DNA of 64,000 nt. It comes from Microthrix sp041394405. GTDB taxonomy: Bacteria > Actinomycetota > Acidimicrobiia > Acidimicrobiales > Microtrichaceae. The notes under the pieces are model-generated. The model ran no database searches and was not told where the DNA came from. It saw nothing but the letters and a program-made list of their open reading frames with translations. Below are positions 42,940 through 50,423 of the stretch, one piece after another; position 1 is the first letter of the stretch; every line of letters begins with the position of its first letter. The position numbers were made by a program, and so were the translations under genes. Location of the stretch: assembly GCA_041394405.1 (NCBI GenBank), contig JAWKIF010000006.1, forward strand, positions 744,001 to 808,000, read 5' to 3'.

Positions 42940-43899
42940 CTAACCCGGCTGGGGTGCAGGAACGGTGCCCAGCACCTCGGCCAGGACGTCGTCGGTGCGC
43001 ACTCCGGCGCTCAGCGCCTCGCCGGTCAGCGCGATGCGGTGGGCCATCACCGGGTTGAACAACGCCTTGACGTCGTCGGGCAGGACGTAGCCGCGCGCCT
43101 CGGCCCCGGCTCGAACCCGGGCGGCCGACTGCAGGCCCAGCATGGCCCGGGGCGACGCGCCAAGGGCGACCTTCGGGTGCCTGCGGGTGGCCTGGGCCAG
43201 GTCCACGATGTAGGCGCCCAGGGCGTCGGCAACATGGATCGTCTCGGCGAAGCGCACCATGTTGCCCAGCGCGTCGATGTCCATCACCGGTCGGAGGTCG
43301 GCCAGCAGTCGGGTGCGGTCACCGCCCGCCAACAGCGACAGCTCATCGGCGCGCGCGGCGTAACCCACGCTGAGGCGCATGAGGAAGCGGTCCAGTTGGC
43401 TCTCCGGCAGGGGGAACGTGCCGTGATGCTCCATGGGGTTCTGCGTGGCCACCACCATGAACACCTCAGGCAGGGCGTTGGTGGTGCCGTCCACGGTCAC
43501 CTGCTCTTCGGCCATGGCCTCCAAGAGGGCGGATTGGGTCTTCGGCGACGCTCGGTTGATCTCGTCGGCCAGCACGAAGTTCGCGAACACCGGGCCGGGG
43601 CGAAACGAGAAGCTGCCGTCGGATTGATTCCATACCGAGGTGCCCACCACGTCGGCCGGCAGCAGGTCGGGGGTGAACTGGATGCGGCCGAAACGGCCGT
43701 GCACCGATGCGGCGAGCGCCTTGGCCAGCAAGGTCTTCCCCACGCCGGGTACGTCCTCCAAGAGCAGGTGTCCGCCCGAGAGCAGGCAGGTGACCAGCAG
43801 GTCGACCACGTCGGTCTTGCCGGTCACCACCTGGTTGACGTTGGCGCACAACTGGGAATATCGGTGGGCGAACGCACTCACCCGGTCACTGTCGCCCAC
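42940..43899 (-). CDS. MoxR-family AAA+ ATPase
   Basis: 319 residues from GTG 43899 with AGGAGG four bases upstream. LLLEDVPGVGKTLLAKALAA is Walker A, FVLADEINRASPKTQSALLE is Walker B with the MoxR Asn, and VMVVATQNPMEHHGTFPLPE is sensor 1. The arginine region LDRFLMRLSVGYA and sensor 2 GASPRAMLGL follow. MoxR proteins act as chaperones that activate VWA-containing partners. It leads the MoxR-DUF58-TgpA-lipoprotein operon and is divergent from a ROK kinase. Confidence 0.93.
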   Translation of the reverse strand: MGDSDRVSAFAHRYSQLCANVNQVVTGKTDVVDLLVTCLLSGGHLLLEDVPGVGKTLLAKALAASVHGRFGRIQFTPDLLPADVVGTSVWNQSDGSFSFRPGPVFANFVLADEINRASPKTQSALLEAMAEEQVTVDGTTNALPEVFMVVATQNPMEHHGTFPLPESQLDRFLMRLSVGYAARADELSLLAGGDRTRLLADLRPVMDIDALGNMVRFAETIHVADALGAYIVDLAQATRRHPKVALGASPRAMLGLQSAARVRAGAEARGYVLPDDVKALFNPVMAHRIALTGEALSAGVRTDDVLAEVLGTVPAPQPG

Positions 43900-43987
43900 C
43901 CATCCTCCTCGGCCGTTGGGGGCGCTCACCCTACCCGGGTGGAGTGGCCGGGTTGCGGGCGCCCGTGAGAAGCGGCAACGTGGACCG

Positions 43988-44899
43988 ATGCCGAGTCCTC
44001 CATCCCTCCCGCCGGTGCTGGCAATCGACGTGGGGGCGACCAAGTTCGAGGCCGCCCTCGTCGACGGTGACGGACACGTCGGCAGGCGGCATCGTGCCGC
44101 GACGGCGGGAGCGGCCGGGCACGGCGAGTTGGCCGAGCGGCTGGTTGGGGTGGCCCGAGATGCCCTCAGCGGCGTCACGACGCCCCCGGCCATGGTGGGG
44201 GTGGGCAGCGCCGGTCCGTTCCTGGAGGCCGGCGAGACGATCGCGCCCGTCAACCTTCCCGCGTGGGACGGCTTTCCCATTCGCGCCGAGTTGGCCGCCG
44301 CGTTGGATCTGGAGGTCGAGGTGGCCGGCGACGCCCAGGCCCTAGCGCTCGGGGAAGGCTGGCTCGGCGCAGCGCAGGGCCAGGACAACTACCTGGCCAT
44401 GGTGGTGTCCACCGGCGTGGGCGGGGGCCTCGTGGTCGATGGCTCGCTGCTGCGTGGCCGGTTGGGCAACGCAGGGCACCTCGGGCACGTGGTCGTCGAG
44501 CCCGACGGGCGGCACTGTGGCTGCGGCGGCCGCGGTTGCGTGGAGGCCGAGGCGTCCGGCACGGCGATCGCAGCCATCACCGGGGCCGACCCGGCGTCGG
44601 CGCCCGAGGCCATCCGGCAACGCACCGGAACCCTGGTCGGTCGGGCCGTGGCGTCGGTCATGGCCACCCTCGACCTGCCGCTGGCGCTCGTCGCCGGAGG
44701 CGTTGCGCTGGGGTACGGCGAGGTGTTCTTTGAGGCCGCGCAGCGGGAGTTGTCGGAACGGGCGCGGTTGACCTTTGTGCGGGAGGCCCGGATTGTCCCG
44801 GCGCTGTTGGGGGACACCGGCCCGCTGTTGGGCGCCGCAGCGGTGGCCCACCGCGCCCTGCGTGCGGCGGGAACCGACCTGGGCGGGGAGGGCGGGTGA
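43988..44899 (+). CDS. ROK-family sugar kinase, second copy
   Basis: 303 residues from ATG 43988. PVLAIDVGATKFEAALVDGD is the phosphate loop and VSTGVGGGLVVDGS the sugar-site loop. GHLGHVVVEPDGRHCGCGGR followed by GCVEAEASG is the zinc motif CxCGxxGCxE. No DNA-binding domain is present. It is distinct from the ROK protein at 27530-28525. Substrate uncertain: glucose, mannose or N-acetyl sugars. It overlaps the next small gene by four bases. Confidence 0.87.
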   Translation: MPSPPSLPPVLAIDVGATKFEAALVDGDGHVGRRHRAATAGAAGHGELAERLVGVARDALSGVTTPPAMVGVGSAGPFLEAGETIAPVNLPAWDGFPIRAELAAALDLEVEVAGDAQALALGEGWLGAAQGQDNYLAMVVSTGVGGGLVVDGSLLRGRLGNAGHLGHVVVEPDGRHCGCGGRGCVEAEASGTAIAAITGADPASAPEAIRQRTGTLVGRAVASVMATLDLPLALVAGGVALGYGEVFFEAAQRELSERARLTFVREARIVPALLGDTGPLLGAAAVAHRALRAAGTDLGGEGG

Positions 44900-45162
44900 G
44901 CGACTGGGCAGCGGTGGAGCGGGCCAGGGGCGTGGTGCCGGTGCGCGCCGCGCTGGCCGTGGCGACCCGGCCCGACCTGTGGCCGACTGCCGCCCGTGCG
45001 GCTGTCCGGTTTCGGCCCCGTCCTGGTGGACGGCCCGGGCCCTATCTCCGTTTTCGCACCGAGACCCAGTACGGCGGTTCGGGGCGGCGGGCGCCCGACC
45101 CCGCCGATGCGGTTGCCTACCTGGAGTGGCTGCGGCTCACCCGGCACCGTCGCAGGCGGTGA
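44896..45162 (+). CDS. small basic protein of unknown function
   Basis: 88 residues from GTG 44896 (GTGA overlap with the ROK gene). RPDLWPTAARAAVRFRPRPG and GPYLRFRTETQYGGSG are the most distinctive parts, and DAVAYLEWLRLTRHRRRR ends the protein. The PYLRFRTETQYG segment looks conserved in character but I cannot name the family. The gene's end overlaps the convergent NUDIX gene by 26 bases. Confidence 0.55.
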   Translation: MSDWAAVERARGVVPVRAALAVATRPDLWPTAARAAVRFRPRPGGRPGPYLRFRTETQYGGSGRRAPDPADAVAYLEWLRLTRHRRRR

Positions 45163-45649
45163 TGTCGATGGGCGTCGCAGGTACGTCCCCCGCCACCACC
45201 GGCTCCATCAGCTCGGCCAAGCCCGGGGGCAGGGTGGGCACGTCGGCCTCGATCAGCTCGGCTGCGCTCCACCAGCGCCGATCCTCAAACGCCATCACCT
45301 CGAAGGCCTCCAGGCGCTGGGCCCCGAGCGACTCGCCGCCCTCGGGCACCCGGGCCAGGTGGATCACCTCGTCCTGGTCGAAGTGCCAACCTGCGAAGTC
45401 GAAGGTGACGTGTTGGGTCCAGATGACGGGGCCCATCTGGGCATGGGCCACCCCGCCCTCCTCGGCCAGCTCGCGCATGCAGGCGTGTTCGGAGGTCTCA
45501 CCCCGCTCGATGCCGCCCCCGGGCAGCTCCCACCACGAGCCGGCCTCGGGTCGGGCGGGATCGTGGGCCTTGATCAGAAGCACCCGTCCCTGCGTGTCGA
45601 GGGCCAGCACGCGGGCGGCTTGTCGTCTCAGCGTGGGGCGCACGGCCAC
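45137..45649 (-). CDS. NUDIX hydrolase
   Basis: 170 residues from GTG 45649; a second GTG at 45643 is possible. The box GGGIERGETSEHACMRELAE plus EGGV fits Gx5Ex7REUxEExG. AARVLALDTQGRVLLIKAHD precedes it, and WWELPGG gives the usual entry to the box. VTFDFAGWHFDQDEVIHLAR follows. The form resembles MutT/ADP-ribose-type hydrolases acting on nucleoside diphosphate derivatives; the substrate is undefined. It is divergent from the lipoate-ligase-like gene across 33 bases. Confidence 0.83.
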   Translation of the reverse strand: MAVRPTLRRQAARVLALDTQGRVLLIKAHDPARPEAGSWWELPGGGIERGETSEHACMRELAEEGGVAHAQMGPVIWTQHVTFDFAGWHFDQDEVIHLARVPEGGESLGAQRLEAFEVMAFEDRRWWSAAELIEADVPTLPPGLAELMEPVVAGDVPATPIDITACDGAG

Positions 45650-45682
45650 GCAAGCTAGCTGCTGGTTCTCCGTGGTGGCCGG

Positions 45683-46402
45683 GTGAACCGAGTGCGTGCC
45701 TGGCACGGCGCCCCGGCCGAGTTCCATGCCGGGGAGCTCCCCACGCCCAGTCCTGGCGACATCGACGTGTGGCTGGTGCGCCCGGATCGCCCCACCGTGG
45801 TGGCGGGCTCCACCCAACGAGGGGTGATCGACGAGGCGTTGGCCGCCGACGCCGGGCTCGCCGTCACCCGGCGGCGCACGGGTGGAGGGGTGGTGGTCGT
45901 GGAGCCGGTCGGCACGGTGTGGCTGGACGTGGTCCTGGCGCGTGGAGACCACCGGGTCAGCGATGACGTGGGGCGCTCGTTCGACTGGGTCGGGGCCACC
46001 CTCGGGGCGGGCCTGCGCTCTGCGGGGGTGGCCGCGTCGGTCCACGAGGGGCCGGGGGAGTGGGACGAACTCGGGCGGCTGGTGTGCTTCGCCGGGGTGG
46101 GGCCGGGCGAGGCGCTCGACGCCACCGGCCGCAAGGTGTTGGGGCTGTCCCAACGACGCACCCGCAGCCAGGTGCGCTTCCAGGTGGTGGCGTACTCGGA
46201 GGTGCCCGTCGCCGCGACGCTTGCGGGGTTGCCCGATGCCGCACTCCCCGGCGGCCGCAGCGAAGCGGCCCACGAGCTCACGCGGCGCACGGCCGGGCTT
46301 GGCGACGCCCGCCCGGCAGCGTGGTGGGCCGATCGGCTCGCCGCCGCCCTCGCCGGCTCGAATTCGAGCCCGGTCACCGGGTACGGGTGTGTCGATGTTT
46401 GA
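45683..46402 (+). CDS. lipoate-protein ligase A-like (LplA/LipM family) protein
   Basis: 239 residues from GTG 45683. VTRRRTGGGVVVVEPVGTVW is the RRxTGGG substrate loop of the biotin/lipoyl ligase family. DATGRKVLGLSQRRTRSQVR contains the catalytic Lys that contacts the lipoyl carboxylate. The fold attaches lipoate or octanoate to E2 subunits and GcvH. The usual C-terminal accessory domain of true LplA is missing and the length fits a LipM-type octanoyl transferase or a small ligase. It lacks the strongly conserved Cys of LipM as far as I can see, so ligase is slightly preferred. It overlaps the GNAT gene. Confidence 0.75.
   Translation: MNRVRAWHGAPAEFHAGELPTPSPGDIDVWLVRPDRPTVVAGSTQRGVIDEALAADAGLAVTRRRTGGGVVVVEPVGTVWLDVVLARGDHRVSDDVGRSFDWVGATLGAGLRSAGVAASVHEGPGEWDELGRLVCFAGVGPGEALDATGRKVLGLSQRRTRSQVRFQVVAYSEVPVAATLAGLPDAALPGGRSEAAHELTRRTAGLGDARPAAWWADRLAAALAGSNSSPVTGYGCVDV
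46355..46370. repeat. 16-base perfect palindrome GGCTCGAATTCGAGCC
   Basis: A fully symmetric 16-base palindrome at the end of the lipoate-ligase-like gene, 24 bases before the GNAT start codon. Its A/T centre is unusual for this sequence. It could be an operator for the GNAT gene or a chance product of coding sequence. Confidence 0.35.
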
Positions 46403-46943
46403 GACAGAGCGACTCGTCGTTCGAGCGCCGGTCGAGAGCGATCGGCTCCGCTTCGTCGAGATGTTCACTGACCCGTTGTTCACCGTGTTCTCGAACGTCG
46501 AGCACGACGGCGAGTCGGCCAATGCCCGCTTCGACCAGATGCTGGCGCTGGCAGATGTCGTGCCCTACGCCAAGCGGCCGGTGATCGAGCGCACAACCGG
46601 CGACATCGTCGGCTACACCGGCGTCGGACAGGTACTGCTCGACGGGCGCAACCGACTCGAGTGGGGATGGCGGTTCGTGCCCGAGGTGCGAGGGCGGGGC
46701 TATGCCACCGAAGCCACGAACGCCCTACTCGAGACCGCCGACCGCCTCGTCGACGGCTCGATGTTGTGCGTTGTCGCCGGCGACAACGTTCCGTCGCGGC
46801 GTGTCGCTCACAAGGTCGGATTTCGCTCGTGGCGAGTCCACAACTGGCCAGGCGACCCGGCGACCTACGATCTGCTCATCCGGCCTATCGGAGCAGGTGG
46901 CGCTCCGCTGCTGGCCCCAGCTCAACCACGCTGGAGCTCGTAG
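46395..46943 (+). CDS. GNAT acetyltransferase, RimJ/RimL type
   Basis: 182 residues from ATG 46395. ETERLVVRAPVESDRLRFVE is the characteristic opening of RimJ/RimL acetyltransferases. RLEWGWRFVPEVRGRGYATE followed by ATNAL is the acetyl-CoA-binding RGRGYATEA motif, and NVPSRRVAHKVGFRS is the N-S-VA-K-GF element. It transfers acetyl from acetyl-CoA to an amine on a protein N-terminus or small molecule. The target is unknown. It overlaps the previous gene by eight bases. Confidence 0.87.
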   Translation: MFETERLVVRAPVESDRLRFVEMFTDPLFTVFSNVEHDGESANARFDQMLALADVVPYAKRPVIERTTGDIVGYTGVGQVLLDGRNRLEWGWRFVPEVRGRGYATEATNALLETADRLVDGSMLCVVAGDNVPSRRVAHKVGFRSWRVHNWPGDPATYDLLIRPIGAGGAPLLAPAQPRWSS

Positions 46944-47050
46944 GCTTCCACCAGCTGCGCAATAGGCGGAGTCCCTATGCGGGCGCGAGCGCTCACCCGC
47001 CTCGGTGCTCGGGGAGGGTGAACGATGGCTCACACCGGTTGGCCCTGGGT

Positions 47051-48403
47051 TCAGGGCACTTGGGTTCCGTCTGGTCGGGTGAGGCGCCAGGTGCCGTTGG
47101 GTTGTCGGTGGATGGTGAAGCCTTTCTGTTTCCACCGGTTGTGGCGGCCGCAGAGTGGTGCTGCGTTGTTGGGGTTGGTGGTGCCGCCGGTGGCGTGTTC
47201 GTGGAGGTGGTCGACCTCACAGGCGCTGGCTGGGAGCCAGCAGCCGGGCCAGATGCAGGTGGTGTGGGGTGCGGTGGCTGCGGTGCGGGCTGATCCGGTG
47301 AAGCGTCGGGCCCGTCCGAGGTCGATGACGACGCTTTGGGCGTCGACGATGATGCGGCGGATGTGGGCGACGAGGCTGTTGGCGGCCGCTTCGGTCGGGT
47401 CGACATCGGTGCCGTCGGGGGTACGGCACATGAACCCATCGGGGTCGTAGTGGGCCGGCCGGTTCTCGGCCATGGACGCCAACGTTTCTTGGTAGGTGTC
47501 GGCGTTCCAGTGGATGTTGTGGACGAACCCGGGTGGGACCGCGCCGGCGGGCGCGGCTGCGGCGTCGCAGAACAGCCGGTGGAGGGCGTCGGCGCGGCGT
47601 TGGGCGTCGGTGCGTTCCAGGTCGGCTTTCGAGACGTGCTCACCGAGCCTGGCTTTGGCGGTTTCCCAGTCGGTGCGGAACTCGGCGTCGATGTAGTGGT
47701 CGAGGATGTCGCGCATTTCGGCGCCCTGGACGGACCCGAAGTTTCCCGACAGTGTCCAGGTGCCGGCGAGGGGGTCGGGGATCAGTTTGGTGTCGCGGTT
47801 GTTGTGTGAGCGTTCCCCGGCGGGTTCGGGGCCGTCTTGGTCGACCAGCCGGGCCCACCGGTAGGCGGTGTTGGCAAACATTTTGGTGTTCAGGCGGTGG
47901 GCGTCGTCGAGGAACCGTTGCTGGCGGGCCTCCATGGCCGCTGCGACCCGGGGGTTGGCATGCACCCGGCCGAGGATCCGCATGTGGCAGGTGCCAAGCA
48001 GGCCGTCCCGCCAGGCGACCGCGAGTTCGGGGAGGTCCCGACACGTGCTGGCGGTGTGTTCGCGATGCTTGGCTTCGGCTTCGGAGAGTTTGGCGTGGTG
48101 GCGGACCATGACCTTGGCCGAGCCATGCCCGTCGGCGACGTGCAGCCCGGCACGGTCGATGACGCCAACCAGGTCGGAACGGGCCGCGTCCACGCGGCGG
48201 CCGATGCCTTCCAACGCGCGGATCCACGCCTCGGCGTCGCGGGCGTCGGCCGGGTCGATACCCGACTCAAACAACGCGGTGATGCCGCGATGGATCTGAT
48301 CGATGGCGGCTGCCGCAGCCTCCTCAACCACCGTCGCCTGGGGCACCGTCGCTTGAAACGCTGTCGCCTGAAGCACTGTCGCCTGAAGCGCTGTCGAACT
48401 CAT
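47051..48403 (-). CDS. DUF222/HNH endonuclease protein (13E12 repeat family)
   Basis: 450 residues from ATG 48403; an ATG at 48412 lies inside a hairpin. The N-terminus has a five-residue QAT repeat (LQATVLQATAFQATVPQAT). The helical DUF222 domain spans residues about 30-280, with GLLGTCHMRILGRVHANPRV. The C-terminal HNH domain has CIWPGCWLPASACEVDHLHE and NNAAPLCGRHNRWKQKGFTI, including zinc-type cysteines and the catalytic His. These proteins occur in many copies in actinobacterial genomes (REP13E12 in mycobacteria) and behave like mobile or homing elements. A perfect hairpin covers the ribosome site, a device common in transposase genes. I see no terminal repeats marking an insertion. Confidence 0.85.
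   Translation of the reverse strand: MSSTALQATVLQATAFQATVPQATVVEEAAAAAIDQIHRGITALFESGIDPADARDAEAWIRALEGIGRRVDAARSDLVGVIDRAGLHVADGHGSAKVMVRHHAKLSEAEAKHREHTASTCRDLPELAVAWRDGLLGTCHMRILGRVHANPRVAAAMEARQQRFLDDAHRLNTKMFANTAYRWARLVDQDGPEPAGERSHNNRDTKLIPDPLAGTWTLSGNFGSVQGAEMRDILDHYIDAEFRTDWETAKARLGEHVSKADLERTDAQRRADALHRLFCDAAAAPAGAVPPGFVHNIHWNADTYQETLASMAENRPAHYDPDGFMCRTPDGTDVDPTEAAANSLVAHIRRIIVDAQSVVIDLGRARRFTGSARTAATAPHTTCIWPGCWLPASACEVDHLHEHATGGTTNPNNAAPLCGRHNRWKQKGFTIHRQPNGTWRLTRPDGTQVP
48336..48395. repeat. four tandem 15-base repeats
   Basis: Units at 48336, 48351, 48366 and 48381; the last two, GCCTGAAGCACTGTC and GCCTGAAGCGCTGTC, differ by one base and the first two are more diverged. They encode the QAT pentapeptide repeat in the N-terminus of the DUF222 protein. 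This is typical of slippage or recent duplication within a disordered segment. Confidence 0.8.
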
Positions 48404-48405
48404 GT

Positions 48406-48426
48406 TCCCCATCCTACGGATGGGGA
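48406..48426 (-). promoter_or_regulatory. hairpin masking the DUF222 ribosome site
   Basis: TCCCCATCC and GGATGGGGA form a perfect 9-base stem with a 3-base loop, ending two bases before the ATG at 48403. The purine-rich 3-prime arm is the only possible Shine-Dalgarno, so the hairpin would hide it. Confidence 0.6.
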
Positions 48427-48608
48427 GTGACAACGAAGCTCCGCTGCTTGCTCCCAGTTCCGGGAGTCCTTCGCAGCTGCTCGTCATGTCTCGGGGTTGA
48501 GATGGGGCCCGCCAGCAAGTCCTCGTTCGGGCTCCGCGGCGGAGGGCTTCGGCGTTCAAGGTGAGAGCTCAAACCGGCCCGTTCCGGCGGTGGCCGAGGG
48601 CGTGGGAG

Positions 48609-49553
48609 TCAGGAGAGGCCAAGGCGATCGGCCAGCCAAGCCTGGGCAACCTCGCCCTGAGCGCGCTGGAAGGATCGAAGCGTGGGTAGCCCCGGAGGGT
48701 CCGGTCGCAGCCCCGAGACGACGAAGTATCCGGTGATCGCAACCAACAAGCGGTCGACGGCTTCGGGGTCGGCATCCGCGAGGGGATTCAGAAGCCTCTC
48801 GACGAAGTGGGGTGACGGCCCGCCATCCAGGCCTACCGAAGGCAGCATGGCGACCTTGTCGACCCAGGCCGGCCCCGCACAAGCGTGAGGCCAGTCGACG
48901 AGAACCACCGAGCCGTCGGGGCGCATGAGGATGTTGTCGGCCCGGACGTCGGCGTGTACGAGCGAGTCGCCCGTGGCGGCCTGCTCCCACTCATCCTCCA
49001 GTGCCGCAAGGGTGCTGAGGTGTCGACGCGTCCATGGATCGATCGCGCTGACCAGACGGTCACCCGCCGCCAGCCGGCGGTAACACGTGAGCGCCTGGCC
49101 GTGTAGTTCAGCGAAGGTAGGCAGGCTGGGAATCGGGCAGGGAGTCGTTGCGGCAGCAATGCCGTCGAGCGCAGCGAACGCCTTGGCCAGTTCGTCGACG
49201 GACCAGGGCACTGATGGCGGCCGGCCGTCGATCGTCTCAAAGACGAGCACCACCCAGTGCCCGTCGTCGACGATTGCGGTGAACTTCGGAACTGGCAGTC
49301 CCGCAGGCAACTGGGTGGCGACGAGGGCCTCGCGCCGGTGCATGTCGGGCGTGTGCGCGTTCTGGTCGTACGAGACCGCCTTGACGAAGCAGCGACGCCC
49401 ATCTGCGAGGGAGCAACGTGCCGCAAGGCCGGGTGAGAAGCCGCCAGGTTGGTTCTGTGCCGAGCGAACGGGGCTGCCGAGCGCGTCAGCGACTCGGGCC
49501 TGGACGTCCACGGGTAGGTGCTCCCACTCGATTCGGGTTCCCTGCGGGTGCAT
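48609..49553 (-). CDS. APH-family small-molecule phosphotransferase
   Basis: 314 residues from ATG 49553. CFVKAVSYDQNAHTPDMHRR holds the nucleotide-binding Lys. TGDSLVHADVRADNILMRPD is the Brenner motif HxDxxxxN with catalytic Asp, and VVLVDWPHACAGPAWVDKVA supplies the metal-binding Asp and Trp. These residues are complete, so the protein should be an active kinase. Substrates in this family range from aminoglycosides to choline and macrolides; none can be assigned. It is not closely similar to the phosphotransferase at 13370-14317. It is divergent from mraZ across about 250 bases. Confidence 0.83.
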   Translation of the reverse strand: MHPQGTRIEWEHLPVDVQARVADALGSPVRSAQNQPGGFSPGLAARCSLADGRRCFVKAVSYDQNAHTPDMHRREALVATQLPAGLPVPKFTAIVDDGHWVVLVFETIDGRPPSVPWSVDELAKAFAALDGIAAATTPCPIPSLPTFAELHGQALTCYRRLAAGDRLVSAIDPWTRRHLSTLAALEDEWEQAATGDSLVHADVRADNILMRPDGSVVLVDWPHACAGPAWVDKVAMLPSVGLDGGPSPHFVERLLNPLADADPEAVDRLLVAITGYFVVSGLRPDPPGLPTLRSFQRAQGEVAQAWLADRLGLS

Positions 49554-49690
49554 GGCGCCAGGCTGACATCGGACCGTCGTCGAAGTCAGGCGGATATCCG
49601 CTCGAGGTCGGCGGGGGACCGGAGGGTCGAGACGGCGGGCGGTAGGTCGAATGCCCCGGGCCAGGGGATTTCTCGAAATGATGCGCGCGG

Positions 49691-49737
49691 GTGGGGCGAA
49701 GTGGGGCTATGGTGTCGCTTCGTGGGAGATAGTGGGT
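49691..49737 (+). promoter_or_regulatory. MraZ operator: GTGGG direct repeats with 10-base period
   Basis: GTGGGG at 49691 and 49701, a degenerate GGTGTC at 49711, GTGGGA at 49722 and GTGGGT at 49732 make five units at 10/10-11/10 spacing. This matches the known MraZ site of TGGGN repeats separated by five bases. It lies 70-117 bases upstream of mraZ and should mediate autoregulation of the dcw operon. Confidence 0.75.
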
Positions 49738-49807
49738 CGATCGGGTTGCTGGCAGGCAACCCAACCGACCTCCCCACGCTGGAGACGAAACCGACCGAGA
49801 TGGACCC

Positions 49808-50215
49808 GTGCTTGCTGGCAGCTACGACCACCGAATCGACTCAAAGTCGAGACTGGTGCTTCCTGCTGCGGCGCGCCCCGCATTTGCCAACGGCGGCTAT
49901 GCGTCGGCGCAGGGCCTCTACGTCGGTCTCTTCCCCACACAGGAATGGCAAGAGTTCATGGCCAAGCTGCGCCGCGACGTGGAGGCAGGACTCAAGAAGC
50001 GACGAGTGCTGCAGGTTGTCTCGGGAAACGCCTATCCCATTGCCCCCGATGGGGCAGGCCGGGTACTGCTCCCTTCCAAGCTGCGCGACCGATTCGACGA
50101 CGAGGTCACCCTCATCGGCTCCGAGACCCACCTTGCGGTGTACCGCCCCGAGGATTGGATCGCCGTGGAGGCCGAAGTTGGCGACCTGGCCGAAGAGCTG
50201 GAACACCTCCTGTGA
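49808..50215 (+). CDS. mraZ: MraZ transcriptional regulator of the dcw cluster
   Basis: 135 residues from GTG 49808. The protein has two AbrB-like SpoVT halves: LAGSYDHRIDSKSRLVLPAA with the DxKGR-equivalent DSKSR, and GNAYPIAPDGAGRVLLPSKL with DGAGRVLLP. MraZ forms a ring-shaped octamer that binds TGGG repeats upstream of its own gene and represses the division and cell-wall cluster. A five-copy repeat lies in the expected place. The 208 bases between mraZ and rsmH are long for this compact region and hold a structured RNA. Confidence 0.93.
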   Translation: MLAGSYDHRIDSKSRLVLPAAARPAFANGGYASAQGLYVGLFPTQEWQEFMAKLRRDVEAGLKKRRVLQVVSGNAYPIAPDGAGRVLLPSKLRDRFDDEVTLIGSETHLAVYRPEDWIAVEAEVGDLAEELEHLL

Positions 50216-50277
50216 GCCAGCGAACAGCACCACCGAAACGAGCCACCTCACAGGCCGTCATCGCCCCTCCGGCGTTG

Positions 50278-50382
50278 CACAGCCTCTCGACTGGCGGGAT
50301 GGACCAACCGAACTCCGCCCGCTGCCCATCCAGTCTGACCGGGGAGACATCCCGGCAGACGTCGTCCAGTCGAGGGGCTGTG
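50278..50382 (+). ncRNA. structured leader RNA upstream of rsmH, mraW-motif candidate
   Basis: Bases 50278-50294 (CACAGCCTCTCGACTGG) pair with 50366-50382 over 17 positions, one a T-G wobble. Directly inside, CGGGATG (50295-50301) pairs with CATCCCG (50348-50354). GGATGG within 50297-50302 could alternatively pair with CCATCC at 50326-50331, so two folds compete. The RNA ends 41 bases before the rsmH start. A conserved actinobacterial RNA of unknown function, the mraW motif, is described in this position upstream of mraW (rsmH). I judge by position and folding, not by alignment. Confidence 0.65.
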
Positions 50383-50423
50383 GAATGTCGGAGGAGGCGC
50401 TCGGCTGAGTCTGGGCGGCGTCC

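Noticed and set aside
48336..48395. Short tandem repeats as a CRISPR array
   Set aside because: Units are contiguous 15-mers without spacers and lie inside a coding region; no cas genes are present.
47051..48559. Complete insertion sequence around the DUF222/HNH gene
   Set aside because: No terminal inverted repeats or target-site duplication could be found on either side.
49590..49601. Palindrome GCGGATATCCGC upstream of mraZ as an operator
   Set aside because: Only 12 bases, about 100 bases upstream of the much better MraZ repeats, and within the length expected by chance.
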